Origin: Polaromonas sp. CF318
Lineage (GTDB): Bacteria; Pseudomonadota; Gammaproteobacteria; Burkholderiales; Burkholderiaceae_C
Length of the DNA stretch: 64,000 bases
Direction: 5' to 3'
Assembly (NCBI RefSeq): GCF_000282655.1
Contig: NZ_AKIV01000008.1
Span: forward strand, 1-64,000
Shown: piece by piece, positions 36,089-48,271 of the stretch
Position numbering within the stretch: position 1 is the first letter of the stretch
Layout of the letters: every line of letters starts with the position of its first letter
Position numbers and translations under genes: made by a program
The notes under the pieces: generated by a model
Database searches by the model: none
Told to the model about the DNA's origin: nothing
Seen by the model: the letters and a program-made list of their open reading frames with translations, nothing else

Positions 36089-36162
36089 GGTGCTAGATAT
36101 TAAGCGGCAATCAATGGGCGGGCCTGGCTGGGTCGCGGCGGCAAGGCCTTCGTGAGCTTCCA

Positions 36163-36187
36163 AAGAAAAAGGGCCGCGAAGCGGCCC
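36163..36187 (-). terminator. terminator of the rpmH-rnpA-yidD-yidC operon
   Basis: Minus strand: GGGCCGC, UUCG-type loop, GCGGCCC, then TTTTTCTTT. It sits 23 bp after the yidC stop and before mnmE, so mnmE probably has its own promoter. Confidence 0.85.
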
Positions 36188-36209
36188 AATTTTTGTTTTT
36201 CGCCCCGCC

Positions 36210-37922
36210 TTAGTTGAATTTAGGCAGGTTGAATTGCGGCGGCACGCCCATGCGGGTGTTGATCACCCACTGCTGGGCGATGGACAGGATGTTGTTGGTG
36301 ATCCAGTACAACACCAGGCCGGCCGGGAAGAAGAAGAACATCACGCTGAAGATCAGCGGCATGAACCACATCAGCTTGGCCTGCATCGGGTCCGGCGGCG
36401 CGGGGTTGAGCGCCGTCTGCAGCATGGTCGTCAGCGTCATCACGATGGGCAGGATGAAGAAGGGGTCCGGCGCCGAGAGATCGTGGATCCAGCCTATCCA
36501 GGGCGCGTTGCGCATTTCGACGCTGGACAGCAGCACCCAGTACAGCGCGATGAACACCGGGATCTGGATCATGATGGGGAAGCAGCCGCCCATGGGATTG
36601 ACCTTTTCCTCGCGGTAGATCTTCATCATCGCCTGCTGCATTTCCTGCGGCTTGTCCTTCAGGCGCTCACGCATCTCCATGATCTTGGGATTGATGGCCT
36701 TCATCTTGGCCATGCTGGCGTAGGCCTTGGCATTGAGCCAATAGAACGCGACCTTCAGCAGCAGCACCAGCGCCACGATGGACCAGCCCCAGTTGTGGAT
36801 GAAGCCGTGCAGCTTGTCGAGCAGCCAGTACAGCGGCTTGGCCAGGATGGTGAGCCAGCCGTAGTCCTTGACCAGCTCCAGGCCGGGGGCGATGGCTTCC
36901 AGGGTTTTTTCTTCCTGCGGGCCGACGAAGAATTTCGAGTCGATGGATTTGGTCGCGCCGGGCGCGATGCTGTCCAGCGAGGTGATCATGCCGACGGCGT
37001 AGAGGTTGGTGTCCACCTTGCGGAAGAACAGGTCACGCTTGATGCCGTCGCCCAGGATCCAGGCCGAGGCAAAGTAGTGCTGCACCATGGCGGCGTAGCC
37101 GTTGGTCGCCTGCTTCTCGACGTCGACCTTGTTGTTTTCAATGTCCTTGAATTCGACCTTCTGGTACTTCTTGGCTTCGGTGTAGATTGCCGGGCCGGTG
37201 AAGGTGGAATAGAAGGAAGACTCTCCGGGCGGCTTGTTGCCGTCGCGCACCAGCTGCATGTACAGCTGCGGTGAAATGGCGGCCGTGCCGGTGTTGACGA
37301 TGTCATGGCGCACCGCGATGTCGTAAGCGCCGCGCTTCAGGGTATAGGTCTTGACCAGCTTGACGCCACCGACGTCGGCCGACTCGAACTTGACTTCGAG
37401 TTCATTGAGGCCGTCCTTGAGCGAACGCTCGCCGGGAACGACCTTCATCAGCGTCTTGTGCGTGGGGAAGCTGCCGCTGCCGATCAGGCCGGTCTGCGCC
37501 ACATAAACGCGGTTGGCGCTTTCATCGAGCAGCACGAAGCCGTTGTCCTTGCGCGCTTCGTCCTTGTATTTGGCGAAAGCCGAGTGCACCAGGGTGCCGC
37601 CTTCGCTGTCAAAGGTCAGCGTGAGCACGTCGGTATTCACCACCACACGCTCTTTTGCGGCTGCGGGCGTGATCGTCGGCGCGCCTGTGGGCGCGGTACC
37701 CGGAGCGGCGGGGGCGGCATTCGCGGCCTGGGGCGCGGGCACCGATGAAGCCGCGGCGCCGGCAGCCGGCGCGGAAGCTCCGGCGGCGGGCGCCTTGGCG
37801 GACTGCGTGCTGGAGGGGAAGAAGGTCGCCTTGTGGCCGTTAAAAACCTGCCACTGGTCCCACAGGAGGACCATGGAGAAACCAAATATCACCCACAAGA
37901 TGGTGCGGCGGATGTCGTTCAT
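36210..37922 (-). CDS. yidC: membrane protein insertase YidC
   Basis: A 570-aa Oxa1-family insertase. The N-terminal helix ([20 protein letters not shown]) is followed by a Pro/Ala-rich stretch, a large periplasmic domain and five C-terminal helices. The hydrophilic-groove region includes [20 protein letters not shown] and the [20 protein letters not shown] segment. It works alone or with SecYEG. The start overlaps the yidD stop by 4 bp. Confidence 0.96.
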   Translation of the reverse strand: MNDIRRTILWVIFGFSMVLLWDQWQVFNGHKATFFPSSTQSAKAPAAGASAPAAGAAASSVPAPQAANAAPAAPGTAPTGAPTITPAAAKERVVVNTDVLTLTFDSEGGTLVHSAFAKYKDEARKDNGFVLLDESANRVYVAQTGLIGSGSFPTHKTLMKVVPGERSLKDGLNELEVKFESADVGGVKLVKTYTLKRGAYDIAVRHDIVNTGTAAISPQLYMQLVRDGNKPPGESSFYSTFTGPAIYTEAKKYQKVEFKDIENNKVDVEKQATNGYAAMVQHYFASAWILGDGIKRDLFFRKVDTNLYAVGMITSLDSIAPGATKSIDSKFFVGPQEEKTLEAIAPGLELVKDYGWLTILAKPLYWLLDKLHGFIHNWGWSIVALVLLLKVAFYWLNAKAYASMAKMKAINPKIMEMRERLKDKPQEMQQAMMKIYREEKVNPMGGCFPIMIQIPVFIALYWVLLSSVEMRNAPWIGWIHDLSAPDPFFILPIVMTLTTMLQTALNPAPPDPMQAKLMWFMPLIFSVMFFFFPAGLVLYWITNNILSIAQQWVINTRMGVPPQFNLPKFN

Positions 37923-38254
37923 GACGGCGTCTTTTTAGAAGGGGTAGGGGCCACAGGCGTGGCCAGGCGGGAAAAGAGGGAGAAGGGCCGCCCCGCGGCG
38001 GCGGCCGTGGCAGGCGGTACAGGATCGTGCCCGCCCTCACACCAGGGGTGGCAGCGGGCCAGGCGGCGCAGCGTCAGGTAGCTGCCGGCGGCGGCGCCGT
38101 GCTGCTGCAGCGCCTCCAGAGAGTATGCGGAACAGGTCGGCTCGAAGCGGCAGGCCGAGCCCAACCAGGGGCTGAGCAGCAGGCGATAGCCTTTGACCAG
38201 GCCTATCAACAGCGTTTGCGGCAAGCGGACGATGGCGGCCGGCACAGGGCTCAT
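37919..38254 (-). CDS. yidD: membrane protein insertion efficiency factor YidD
   Basis: A 111-aa protein of the YidD (haemolytic domain) family. The core is LLIGLVKGYRLLLSPWLGSA-type sequence with the invariant Cys-rich CRFEPTCSAYS, then RRLARCHPWCEGGHDPVP. It is amphipathic and inner-membrane associated. Its start overlaps the rnpA stop, and its stop overlaps yidC. Confidence 0.94.
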   Translation of the reverse strand: MSPVPAAIVRLPQTLLIGLVKGYRLLLSPWLGSACRFEPTCSAYSLEALQQHGAAAGSYLTLRRLARCHPWCEGGHDPVPPATAAAAGRPFSLFSRLATPVAPTPSKKTPS

Positions 38255-38670
38255 GGCGCTTTGGCTCCGGCCTGCATCAGGGCCTGGACTTCGGCGCGCA
38301 CGGCCTGCTTGAGCGGCTCTGAGCTCGCGCTGACAAATTCGGTGCGCGAAAAATCACGCCGCAAGCGGACCACATAAGCGGCCTGGGGGTACTGATGCGA
38401 AAAATCAGCGCTCACGGTGTAGATCTGGCGTTTGATGGCGTTGCGCGTGACAGCCCGTTTGGCCCAGCGTTTGGGAACCATGGCCCCAAGCCAGGTGTCC
38501 TGGATGGGGAACAGCGACCTCGCCGCAAGGGCGTCAACAGGGCCGCCGGACTCGGTTTGCACCGGCCTGGCGTCCAGCGCATTGCGGTGCAATGCGAAGT
38601 GCGTTGTTTTTGCAACGATGGCGCCGGCAAGGACTGCCTGGAACTGGGAACGGGTTTGAAGCCGCTGCAC
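38251..38670 (-). CDS. rnpA: ribonuclease P protein component RnpA
   Basis: Basic protein cofactor of RNase P, 139 aa. The signature RNR-type helix is KRAVTRNAIKRQIY, and the N-terminal SQFQAVLAG matches the family. An insertion between the first strand and the RNR helix (about residues 30-58) makes it longer than the E. coli protein. It lies in the classic rpmH-rnpA-yidD-yidC order. Confidence 0.93.
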   Translation of the reverse strand: MQRLQTRSQFQAVLAGAIVAKTTHFALHRNALDARPVQTESGGPVDALAARSLFPIQDTWLGAMVPKRWAKRAVTRNAIKRQIYTVSADFSHQYPQAAYVVRLRRDFSRTEFVSASSEPLKQAVRAEVQALMQAGAKAP

Positions 38671-38724
38671 GAGCGCCAGGCCTCAGTTCGGAAAACTGCG
38701 GATGGCCAGCAAAAAACGAGAGGC

Positions 38725-38859
38725 TTAGACAGCCAGGCGTTTGCGGCCCTTGGCGCGGCGCGCGGCGATCACGGCGCGGCCGCCGCGCGTTTTCATGCGC
38801 GTCAGGAAGCCGTGCGTGCGGGCGCGTTTGACTTTGGAAGGTTGGTATGTGCGTTTCAT
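38725..38859 (-). CDS. rpmH: 50S ribosomal protein L34
   Basis: A 44-aa very basic ribosomal protein: begins [18 protein letters not shown], contains [11 protein letters not shown], ends KGRKRLAV. It matches bacterial L34 at full length. It is first in the operon with rnpA, 54 bp upstream of it, and transcribed away from dnaA. Confidence 0.97.
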   Translation of the reverse strand: MKRTYQPSKVKRARTHGFLTRMKTRGGRAVIAARRAKGRKRLAV

Positions 38860-39280
38860 GATGAGTCCTGGTCCTATTAGCTTGCTAGCCGGTCAGCTAC
38901 AAAGCTTCTTCCCCTGGGCGATTCGAATGATCTTGGTGGCCGTACAACACAACCAACTCTGCAAGTCTGCAAACAGGCATAAAACCCGCTGCGAATCAGG
39001 GAAACCCATGATTATCGCAGATTTCCCAACGCTGGCAACAAGTTAGCCCACTCATCGGCGGTAAAGGCTGAGAAGCGCCCGGCTGCCTCCCAGGCGCCGC
39101 CGCGGGGCCGCCAATACCCGCCGAAACGGCCCCGAAAATAGGTTGAAACACTGAGCATTTATTTTGTGGATAACTCCCCGCCCGGACTACAATTGCCGGT
39201 GCTCAAAATTAACAATATCCACAAGCAGCGACACGCCGCCCGGCCCCTTCTGCCAGGCCGGCAACCCGGCAAAAACCAGC
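38860..39280. promoter_or_regulatory. 421-bp rpmH-dnaA divergent intergenic region
   Basis: Holds the divergent promoters of rpmH (minus) and dnaA (plus). A dnaA promoter is visible as TTGTGG (39164-39169), 18-bp spacer, TACAAT (39188-39193). A consensus DnaA box in reverse (TGTGGATAA, 39165-39173) overlaps the -35, and a near-consensus ATATCCACA lies at 39215-39223. This points to autoregulation of dnaA. The part nearer rpmH shows no further element I can support. Confidence 0.7.
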
Positions 39281-40675
39281 ATGAGTGAGGCATCCGTCCA
39301 AAACCTGAGCCAGGGCTTGTGGCAAAGCTGCGTCGACCATTTGGCGCAGGAATTGCCCGAGCAGCAGTTCAACACCTGGATCCGTCCGCTGGTGGTTGAC
39401 GTCGCGGCCGACCTCTCCAAAGTCACCGTTCTGGTGGGCAACCGCTTCAAGCTGGACTGGGTGCGCGCCCAGTATGCCGGCCGTATTTCGGCCCTGCTCG
39501 AGAAGATTTCCGGCCAGGCCATAGCGCTTGAGTTAGCGCTTGCTCCTCGTGAAGCTCCCGTCAAATCGAATTCCCTGGTTCGCAGCTTTGAGGGCTCGAA
39601 TATCCCCGAGCCCGCCGGCCTGGGCGTTCCCGAAGAAGCCGCCGGTGCGCCTTTCAAAAACCGGCTCAACAGCGCACTGACCTTCGACACCCTGATTGAA
39701 GGCACGGCCAACCGCATGGGCCGGGCCGCCGCCCTGCATGTCTCCAGCAGCCTGGGCCAGCTTTACAACCCGCTTTTTATCTACGGCGGCGTCGGTCTGG
39801 GCAAGACCCATTTGATGCACGCCATCGGCAACAAACTGCTGGTGGACAACCCCGCCGCCAAAGTTCTCTACATCCACGCTGAACAATTTGTTTCAGATGT
39901 GGTTAAAGCTTACCAGCGCAAGACTTTTGATGAATTCAAGGAGCGCTACCACTCCCTGGATTTGCTGCTGATCGACGACGTCCAGTTCTTCGCCAACAAG
40001 GACCGCACCCAGGAAGAGTTTTTCAACGCTTTCGAGGCCTTGCTGACCAAAAAGTCGCACATCGTGATGACCAGCGACACTTACCCCAAGGGTTTGACGG
40101 ACATCCACGAACGCCTGGTCTCACGCTTTGATTCCGGCCTCACGGTCGCCATCGAGCCGCCCGAGCTCGAAATGCGCGTGGCCATCCTGATCCGCAAGGC
40201 CGAGGCCGAAGGCGCCTCCATGCCCGAGGAAGTCGCCTTCTTCGTCGCCAAGAACGTGCGCTCCAACGTGCGCGAGCTCGAAGGCGCGCTGCGCAAGATC
40301 CTGGCCTATTCGCGCTTCAACCTCAAGGAAATCTCCATCCAGCTGGCCCGGGAGGCCTTGCGCGACCTGCTGTCCATCCAGAACCGGCAGATCAGCGTGG
40401 AGAACATCCAGAAGACCGTCGCCGACTATTACAAGATCAAGGTCGCCGACATGTATTCCAAGAAGCGGCCCGCCAGCATCGCCCGGCCGCGGCAGATCGC
40501 CATGTACCTGGCCAAGGAACTGACCCAGAAGAGCCTGCCCGAGATCGGCGAGCTCTTCGGTGGGCGCGACCACACCACCGTGCTGCACGCCGTGCGCAAG
40601 ATGTCCGCGGAGCGCCAGCAAATGACCGAACTCAACCAGCAGCTGCATGTGCTGGAACAGACCCTGAAAGGCTGA
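39281..40675 (+). CDS. dnaA: chromosomal replication initiator DnaA
   Basis: AAA+ initiator of 464 aa. Domain I starts at [16 protein letters not shown]. Domain III carries Walker [15 protein letters not shown] and Walker [11 protein letters not shown]. Domain IV ends with the DnaA-box recognition signature [14 protein letters not shown]. The ATG at 39281 (MSEASVQ) fits the family; an in-frame upstream extension overlaps the promoter. It is followed by oriC and dnaN. Confidence 0.97.
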   Translation: MSEASVQNLSQGLWQSCVDHLAQELPEQQFNTWIRPLVVDVAADLSKVTVLVGNRFKLDWVRAQYAGRISALLEKISGQAIALELALAPREAPVKSNSLVRSFEGSNIPEPAGLGVPEEAAGAPFKNRLNSALTFDTLIEGTANRMGRAAALHVSSSLGQLYNPLFIYGGVGLGKTHLMHAIGNKLLVDNPAAKVLYIHAEQFVSDVVKAYQRKTFDEFKERYHSLDLLLIDDVQFFANKDRTQEEFFNAFEALLTKKSHIVMTSDTYPKGLTDIHERLVSRFDSGLTVAIEPPELEMRVAILIRKAEAEGASMPEEVAFFVAKNVRSNVRELEGALRKILAYSRFNLKEISIQLAREALRDLLSIQNRQISVENIQKTVADYYKIKVADMYSKKRPASIARPRQIAMYLAKELTQKSLPEIGELFGGRDHTTVLHAVRKMSAERQQMTELNQQLHVLEQTLKG

Positions 40676-40985
40676 GAGCACTCTATATATATGGGAAATG
40701 AATCCTTTAGCGCTCAGTTTTTTAGGCCCAATCCCCGGCTGAAAGGCCTTCGCAACAAGTTTGGGGACAACTTTTGAACAACCCATGGTTTATCCACAGA
40801 AGCAGATGACAATCGAAAGTTGTTCATATCCGGCAGCAGGCTTCCACGGCATCTGGACACATGGTTAAACAAACGCCAAGTGGTTGATCAAAAAGGGGAA
40901 AATGGCGCTATCCACAGATGGGCGTCCCCCTTATCTACTACTACTAATTTGAATTAAAGAATTAAAGATATATACAGAGGAAGTC
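40676..40985 (+). other. oriC: dnaA-dnaN spacer with DnaA boxes and unwinding element
   Basis: 310 bp. A perfect DnaA box TTATCCACA lies at 40790-40798 and a near-perfect CTATCCACA at 40908-40916. The second box is followed by a GC-rich stretch (GGGCGTCCCCC, ending 40930). A DnaA-trio-like run TCTACTACTACTAAT (40934-40948) then leads into an AT-rich tract up to about 40975. Box, GC clamp, trios and AT-rich DUE is the described basal unwinding architecture. Flanking genes point away on both sides of the dnaA region, as expected at an origin. Confidence 0.8.
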
Positions 40986-42092
40986 ATGATCGTTCTGAAA
41001 GCAACCCAGGATAAAGTTTTGTCGGTACTGCAATCGGTCGCCGGCATCGTGGAGCGCAGGCACACCTTGCCGATTCTGGCCAACGTGCTGATCCGCAAAA
41101 CCGGCGCACAGGTGCAGCTGACCACCAGCGATCTTGAAATCCAGATCCGCACCACGGCCGAGCTCGACGGCGACACCGGCAACTTCACCACCACCGTGGG
41201 TGCCCGCAAGCTCATCGACATCCTGCGTTCCATGCCCAGCGACCAGACCGTCTCGCTCGAGTCCTCGCAGAACAAGCTGATCCTCAAGGGTGGCAAAAGC
41301 CGCTTCACGCTGCAAACCCTGCCCGCCGAAGACTTCCCCCTGGTCCAGGAAGCCGCCAACTTCGGCCCCGGGTTCTCGGTGCCGCAAAAAGTGCTCAAGG
41401 AGCTGCTCAACCAGGTCTCCTTCGCCATGGCCGTGCACGACATCCGCTACTACCTCAACGGCATCCTCTTCGTCGCCGAAGGCAAGCAGCTGAGCCTGGT
41501 CGCCACCGACGGCCACCGCCTGGCCTTCTCCTCGGCCATGCTCGACGTCGAAGTGCCCAAGCAGGAAGTCATCCTTCCGCGCAAGACCGTGCTCGAAATG
41601 CAGCGCCTGCTCAGCGACAAAGAAGGCGCCATCGAGATGCAGTTCGCAGGCAACCAGGCCAAGTTCAGCTTTGAAGGCATGGAGTTCGTCACCAAGCTGG
41701 TCGAGGGCAAGTTCCCCGACTACAACCGCGTGATCCCCAAGAACCACAAAAACATCATCACCCTGGGCCGCCTGCCCCTGCTGGCCAGCCTGCAGCGCAC
41801 CGCCATCCTGACCAGCGAGAAGTTCAAGGGCGTGCGCCTGAACATCGAGCCCGGCACCCTGCGCGTGGCCTCCAACAATGCCGAGCAGGAAGAAGCCGTC
41901 GACGAGCTCGACATCGACTATGGCGGCGACGCCATCGAAATCGGTTTCAACGTGACCTACCTGATCGACGCGCTGGCCAATATGGACCAGGACATGGTCA
42001 AGATCGAACTGGCCGATTCCAACAGCTCCGCGCTGCTGACCATCCCCGACGATTCGGCCTTCAAGTACGTGGTCATGCCCATGCGCATCTAG
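40986..42092 (+). CDS. dnaN: DNA polymerase III sliding clamp (beta subunit)
   Basis: A 368-aa processivity clamp with the three-fold clamp domain repeat. It starts MIVLKATQDKVLSVLQSV and ends VVMPMRI, the canonical C-terminus (MPMRL/I). The ATG follows AGAGGAAG. Expression probably comes from dnaA read-through and from promoters inside oriC. Confidence 0.97.
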   Translation: MIVLKATQDKVLSVLQSVAGIVERRHTLPILANVLIRKTGAQVQLTTSDLEIQIRTTAELDGDTGNFTTTVGARKLIDILRSMPSDQTVSLESSQNKLILKGGKSRFTLQTLPAEDFPLVQEAANFGPGFSVPQKVLKELLNQVSFAMAVHDIRYYLNGILFVAEGKQLSLVATDGHRLAFSSAMLDVEVPKQEVILPRKTVLEMQRLLSDKEGAIEMQFAGNQAKFSFEGMEFVTKLVEGKFPDYNRVIPKNHKNIITLGRLPLLASLQRTAILTSEKFKGVRLNIEPGTLRVASNNAEQEEAVDELDIDYGGDAIEIGFNVTYLIDALANMDQDMVKIELADSNSSALLTIPDDSAFKYVVMPMRI

Positions 42093-42121
42093 CGCGCCCA
42101 ACAGACGCCAACACCCATCAG

Positions 42122-42144
42122 ACCCGCGGCCCCACGCGGGTTTG
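42122..42144 (+). terminator. weak hairpin after dnaN
   Basis: ACCCGCG, a 6-nt loop, then CGCGGGT followed by only TTGG. Stem is 7 bp; the U-run is poor, so it may be a pause or stability element rather than a terminator. Confidence 0.4.
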
Positions 42145-42157
42145 GTCATTCAAGAGA

Positions 42158-44878
<2,721 letters not shown>

Positions 44879-44909
44879 GCCGACGATCAACCAGCCTCTT
44901 TTGAAACCC

Positions 44910-45182
44910 ATGACTGAAGAAACCACCACGGCAGCAGCGACCACCCGTGAACGCCCGGCGCTGCCCGACCACCTCTCTACCGACGAGCGCAGCCCGCATT
45001 TCGTCAGGGCCATTTTTGAGCACGACGTCGGCATACGCTTTAACGACAAGGAGCGCTTTGACGTCGCCGAGTACTGCATCAGCGAAGGCTGGATCAAGGT
45101 TCCCGTCGGCAACAAGGTCGACCGCAAGGGCAACCCGCTGATGATCAAGCTCAAGGGCAAGGTGGAGTCGTTTTACAAATAG
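44910..45182 (+). CDS. DUF3297 family protein
   Basis: A 90-aa small protein with the DUF3297 core: LPDHLSTDERSPHF, VGIRFNDKERFDVAEYC, ISEGWIKVP, DRKGNPLMIKLKG. Function unknown. It lies 31 bp after gyrB and may share its transcript. No signal peptide or membrane helix. Confidence 0.85.
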   Translation: MTEETTTAAATTRERPALPDHLSTDERSPHFVRAIFEHDVGIRFNDKERFDVAEYCISEGWIKVPVGNKVDRKGNPLMIKLKGKVESFYK

Positions 45183-45327
45183 CCCAACCGCAGCAGCAGC
45201 GGCAGCGGCAATCAGACCCGGGCAAACACCCAGGGAAAACCGGGCCGCAAGCAACACGCACCATGAACGTCAAGCCTCTCGCAGGTGCTGAACGTCATGG
45301 TGTTTTTCTTTGCATCAGCAGCCAACC

Positions 45328-45966
45328 ATGAGTTGCATCGCCGTCATCGACTTTGAAACCACGGGCCTGTCACCGGCCATGGGCGACCGCGCCACCGAAA
45401 TCGCCATCGTGCTGGTCGATCAGGAAAGCGGCAACATCGTCGACCGCTTCCAGAGCCTCATGAACGCGGGCCGCTACATCCCGTCCTTTATCGAGAGCCT
45501 CACCGGCATCAGCAACGCCATGGTCGCCGCCGCGCCCGCGGCTGAGGCCGTCATGCGCGAAGCGAGCCGCTTTGTCGGCAAGGCCCCCATGGTGGCCCAC
45601 AATGCCTCCTTTGACCGCCGCTTCTGGGAAGCTGAACTCAGCCTGGCAGCAGGGGAGAAGACAGTCAGCCAGCCCTTTGCCTGCACCATGCTGGTCGCCA
45701 GAAGGCTGTACCCCCAGGCCCCCAGCCACAAGTTAGGCGTGCTGATTGACTACCACCGCCTGCCCAAAGCTGGCCGCGCCCACAGGGCCATGGCCGATGC
45801 GGAGATGGCGGCTTCCTTGCTGGGGCAGATCCAGGATGATTTGCGTAGCCGGCATCGGGTGGCGCGGCCTGATCATGGGGTGTTGTTGGCGCTGCAGCGT
45901 TGTGCGAAGCCGGGGGTGTCGGCGTTGATGTCTAAATACGCAGGGCTTGAGCAAGCTTCAGCGTAG
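45328..45966 (+). CDS. 3'-5' exonuclease, DnaQ-like (DEDDh)
   Basis: A 212-aa exonuclease of the DnaQ/epsilon-like family. ExoI is VIDFETTGL, ExoII HNASFDRRF, ExoIII HRAMADAE (His-x4-Asp, DEDDh subtype). It is not the replicative epsilon by context and lacks a clear C-terminal polymerase-binding part. The ATG at 45328 is preferred over the TTG at 45310. The 3' end overlaps the convergent HNH gene by 9 bp. Confidence 0.85.
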   Translation: MSCIAVIDFETTGLSPAMGDRATEIAIVLVDQESGNIVDRFQSLMNAGRYIPSFIESLTGISNAMVAAAPAAEAVMREASRFVGKAPMVAHNASFDRRFWEAELSLAAGEKTVSQPFACTMLVARRLYPQAPSHKLGVLIDYHRLPKAGRAHRAMADAEMAASLLGQIQDDLRSRHRVARPDHGVLLALQRCAKPGVSALMSKYAGLEQASA

Positions 45967-46806
45967 GCCATCCTCTTTTGCCAAGATTGACCTGACTATT
46001 CCAGCATTGAACTCGAGGCGGTCTGAACCGTGGTGTACGCGACGGTGGCAGTTTGGGCACAGGGCCGCAACATTTTCTGGCGTATCGGGCCCGTCGTCAG
46101 CAAGTCGAACTAAGTGATGGACCTCTAAAAACGGGGACCCGTCTTGAGCAGTAAATGGGGCCTGTGTTCCGCAACCTTCGCAGATTCCGTGCGCACGCAG
46201 CTTGGCATAGCGCCTGATCTGCGCACAACGCTGGTAGTACTGAACAAGGGCCAACCCGACAGGTACGGGTTGGCTTGTCGCCACCCTTAACCACTCCTGC
46301 AGTCCGTTTGGGCCCAGCCCATGTGGAAGGGTGTTCTCGTCATCTCTTGCTTCTTCGCCTTCCTCGGCAGGCACCAGACGAAAACGAACGAGGTGGTTAC
46401 CGGCCCTTATTCCAGTTGCAGGGATATAAGGTTCGTGATTCGCCACGTTGAAAAGGCCACGATATCCAAACAGCTTTCCGTATCCCCCCTGTGCCGCAAC
46501 TTCCTTGGCGGTCGGCTCACGAGTGGTAAACAGCAAGACAGACAACTGTCGCGAGGCCAACTTGGAGTTGGCTGAATTCGTCAGCTGCTGGTCACCATTC
46601 ATGCCCTGGCCAAAGTACCACCAGCTACCGTCGGGCAAAGACTCATCGGAATAGCCGGCTTTCTTGCCATGCCGTCCACCCGATGTGCAAATGATGCATC
46701 CTGGTTCTTTTGGACCCCAAAGCACCCCTGACTGGGCCTGGCGGCTACCAACAAAATCAAGCAATCGCTGACGAGCGTACTCTTTGCCCACGGCGAATGC
46801 TTGCAT
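45958..46806 (-). CDS. SRA-like/HNH endonuclease, putative modification-dependent restriction enzyme
   Basis: A 282-aa two-domain protein. The N-terminal half has the pattern WYFGQGMNGDQQLTNSANSKLA, resembling SAD/SRA (YDG) modified-base-binding domains. The C-terminal HNH nuclease has zinc CxxC knuckles (CEGC, CPNC) and the catalytic core EVHHLVRLADDGPDTPEN then LCPNCHRRVH. SRA-HNH proteins cut DNA with modified cytosine. It is a lone gene with locally lower GC than its neighbours, so probably acquired. The SRA call is from pattern, not search. Confidence 0.75.
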   Translation of the reverse strand: MQAFAVGKEYARQRLLDFVGSRQAQSGVLWGPKEPGCIICTSGGRHGKKAGYSDESLPDGSWWYFGQGMNGDQQLTNSANSKLASRQLSVLLFTTREPTAKEVAAQGGYGKLFGYRGLFNVANHEPYIPATGIRAGNHLVRFRLVPAEEGEEARDDENTLPHGLGPNGLQEWLRVATSQPVPVGLALVQYYQRCAQIRRYAKLRAHGICEGCGTQAPFTAQDGSPFLEVHHLVRLADDGPDTPENVAALCPNCHRRVHHGSDRLEFNAGIVRSILAKEDGLR

Positions 46807-47045
46807 ATCGTTTACCTTTGTTTTAGAGCACTGTACTCACCCAGGTCGACTTGCGTGCAACATGCCAATGGGGTTCCGTACGAGGAAGCTCGCATATTAG
46901 TTAATCCACGCCAAATGACGCAACCCCAGTTTTTGATTAGAGGTTAGGGTTAGACGTTTCAATAATCTTTCTTTCATACGGGGCTTTCGTTGCCAGTGGT
47001 GACCCGGCTCGCTAAGCTTTTCCTCCAATCAACAAGGAACAAGCA

Positions 47046-47471
47046 ATGGCAGACACCCCCAATCTCCCCCCCAGCATCATGTCCCACGTCTCCGTGGGCA
47101 CCAACGATTACGAGCGCGCCAAGGCCTTCTACACGGCCGTGCTGGCCACGCTGGAGATCAAGGTGATGATGGAGCACCCGGGGGCTGTGGCCTTTGGGCG
47201 GGCGTTTCCGGAGTTCTGGGTGGGCGTGCCGCATGACGGGGGCAGGGCTGTTGTGGGCAATGGCTCGCACTTTGGTTTTCTGGCGGTGTCCAGGGCCCAG
47301 GTCGATGCGTTTTATGCCAAGGCGCTGGAGATGGGCGGCCAGGGTGATGGCGCGCCTGGCCCGCGTGACCTGTATGGGCCGCAGTATTACGGGGCCTTTG
47401 TGCGCGACCTGGATGGCCACAAGATTGAGGCCATGTTTTGGGACGAGGCGGCCGGGGGTTCAGCCGGCTGA
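47046..47471 (+). CDS. VOC family (glyoxalase-like) protein
   Basis: A 141-aa vicinal-oxygen-chelate fold protein with two beta-alpha-beta3 halves: HVSVGTNDYERAKAFYTAVL and a C-terminal YGAFVRDLDGHKIEAMFWD with the metal-site Glu region. It may be a glyoxalase, dioxygenase or resistance-type lyase; the subfamily is unresolved. Its ATG follows ACAAGGAACAAGCA. Confidence 0.82.
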   Translation: MADTPNLPPSIMSHVSVGTNDYERAKAFYTAVLATLEIKVMMEHPGAVAFGRAFPEFWVGVPHDGGRAVVGNGSHFGFLAVSRAQVDAFYAKALEMGGQGDGAPGPRDLYGPQYYGAFVRDLDGHKIEAMFWDEAAGGSAG

Positions 47472-47628
47472 GTCGCCTTGTCGTGCGGGGGTACAGGGCG
47501 CTGTCTGACACGCGCGGCGTTTGGGGGTTTCCAGAATGGTGATTACGCGGGTGAGGTGGCCGGCTGCTTGCACAAGTGCCGGGCCAACACCTTCACCTTG
47601 TTTCAAACCACCTGACCAGGAGACCTCC

Positions 47629-47877
47629 ATGCCCAAAAGATCCGGCAAGAACGCGAGCAAGCAGCCCACCCCCGCCGGCGATGCCGGCGTGCAAGACAAC
47701 ACCACGAATCCCAAAGCCTCGGGCCACGGCGGCAAGGTTGAGAACGACTTCAACCAGGTGGGCGAGCAAAAGCCCACGCAGCGCAACGAAGGCCAGCGCA
47801 CGGCCAACAGCCGCAGCGACCGGGAGTCGCATGTGGGCGGCAGCAACCAGCTGCAGTCGCGCCGCGGCAGGGCCTAG
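47629..47877 (+). CDS. small hydrophilic hypothetical protein
   Basis: An 82-aa protein with no hydrophobic segment, rich in Gly, Gln, Asn, Arg and Ser (PKRSGKNASKQPTP, NQVGEQKPTQRNEGQR, RESHVGGSNQLQSRRGRA). It looks intrinsically disordered, like stress-hydration proteins. CAGGAGAC lies 8 bp before the ATG, which supports translation. Family not recognised. Confidence 0.6.
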   Translation: MPKRSGKNASKQPTPAGDAGVQDNTTNPKASGHGGKVENDFNQVGEQKPTQRNEGQRTANSRSDRESHVGGSNQLQSRRGRA

Positions 47878-48032
47878 CCCGCCCCCAGGCCGGCAAGTAA
47901 AGATGGCGGCCGCCGGGCCGCGCCGGATGGGGATTGGCGCAATTTGATACATAGCGCAACCTGGCGGACGCACAGGCCTAAGCTGCGCGGCGCAGCATCG
48001 AGGGCTTGTTGTAGTTATTGCCGAGGCAAGCC

Positions 48033-48257
48033 ATGAAGAAAATCGCCGACTTTTTGTTCCGCCCGCGTTATTTGCGCGCCATCCCCTCGCTGGTGGTGTT
48101 GACCACCGCCATGGCCTGGGGTGTGGCGCCGGACCCGGATGTGATGGACACGGTGCAAAAAGCGGAGAAGCGCGCGGGTGTGAGCCTGTCGCTCAACCAT
48201 GCGGCCGTGGGCAGCAGCCCCGATGATGCAGCGCCGGGCAAGCCTGCGCAGAGCTAG
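48033..48257 (+). CDS. small hypothetical protein with one membrane segment
   Basis: A 74-aa protein starting MKKIADFLFRPRYLRAIPS with a hydrophobic stretch SLVVLTTAMAWGVA (residues about 19-32), then a polar tail. It could be a small membrane or secreted protein. No family recognised. No strong ribosome-binding site, so moderate confidence that it is a gene. Confidence 0.5.
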   Translation: MKKIADFLFRPRYLRAIPSLVVLTTAMAWGVAPDPDVMDTVQKAEKRAGVSLSLNHAAVGSSPDDAAPGKPAQS

Positions 48258-48271
48258 GCTGCCTTGGTCCC

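Noticed and set aside
42122-42144. Strong dnaN terminator
   Set aside because: Stem is only 7 bp and the U-run is three bases; kept as a weak hairpin only.
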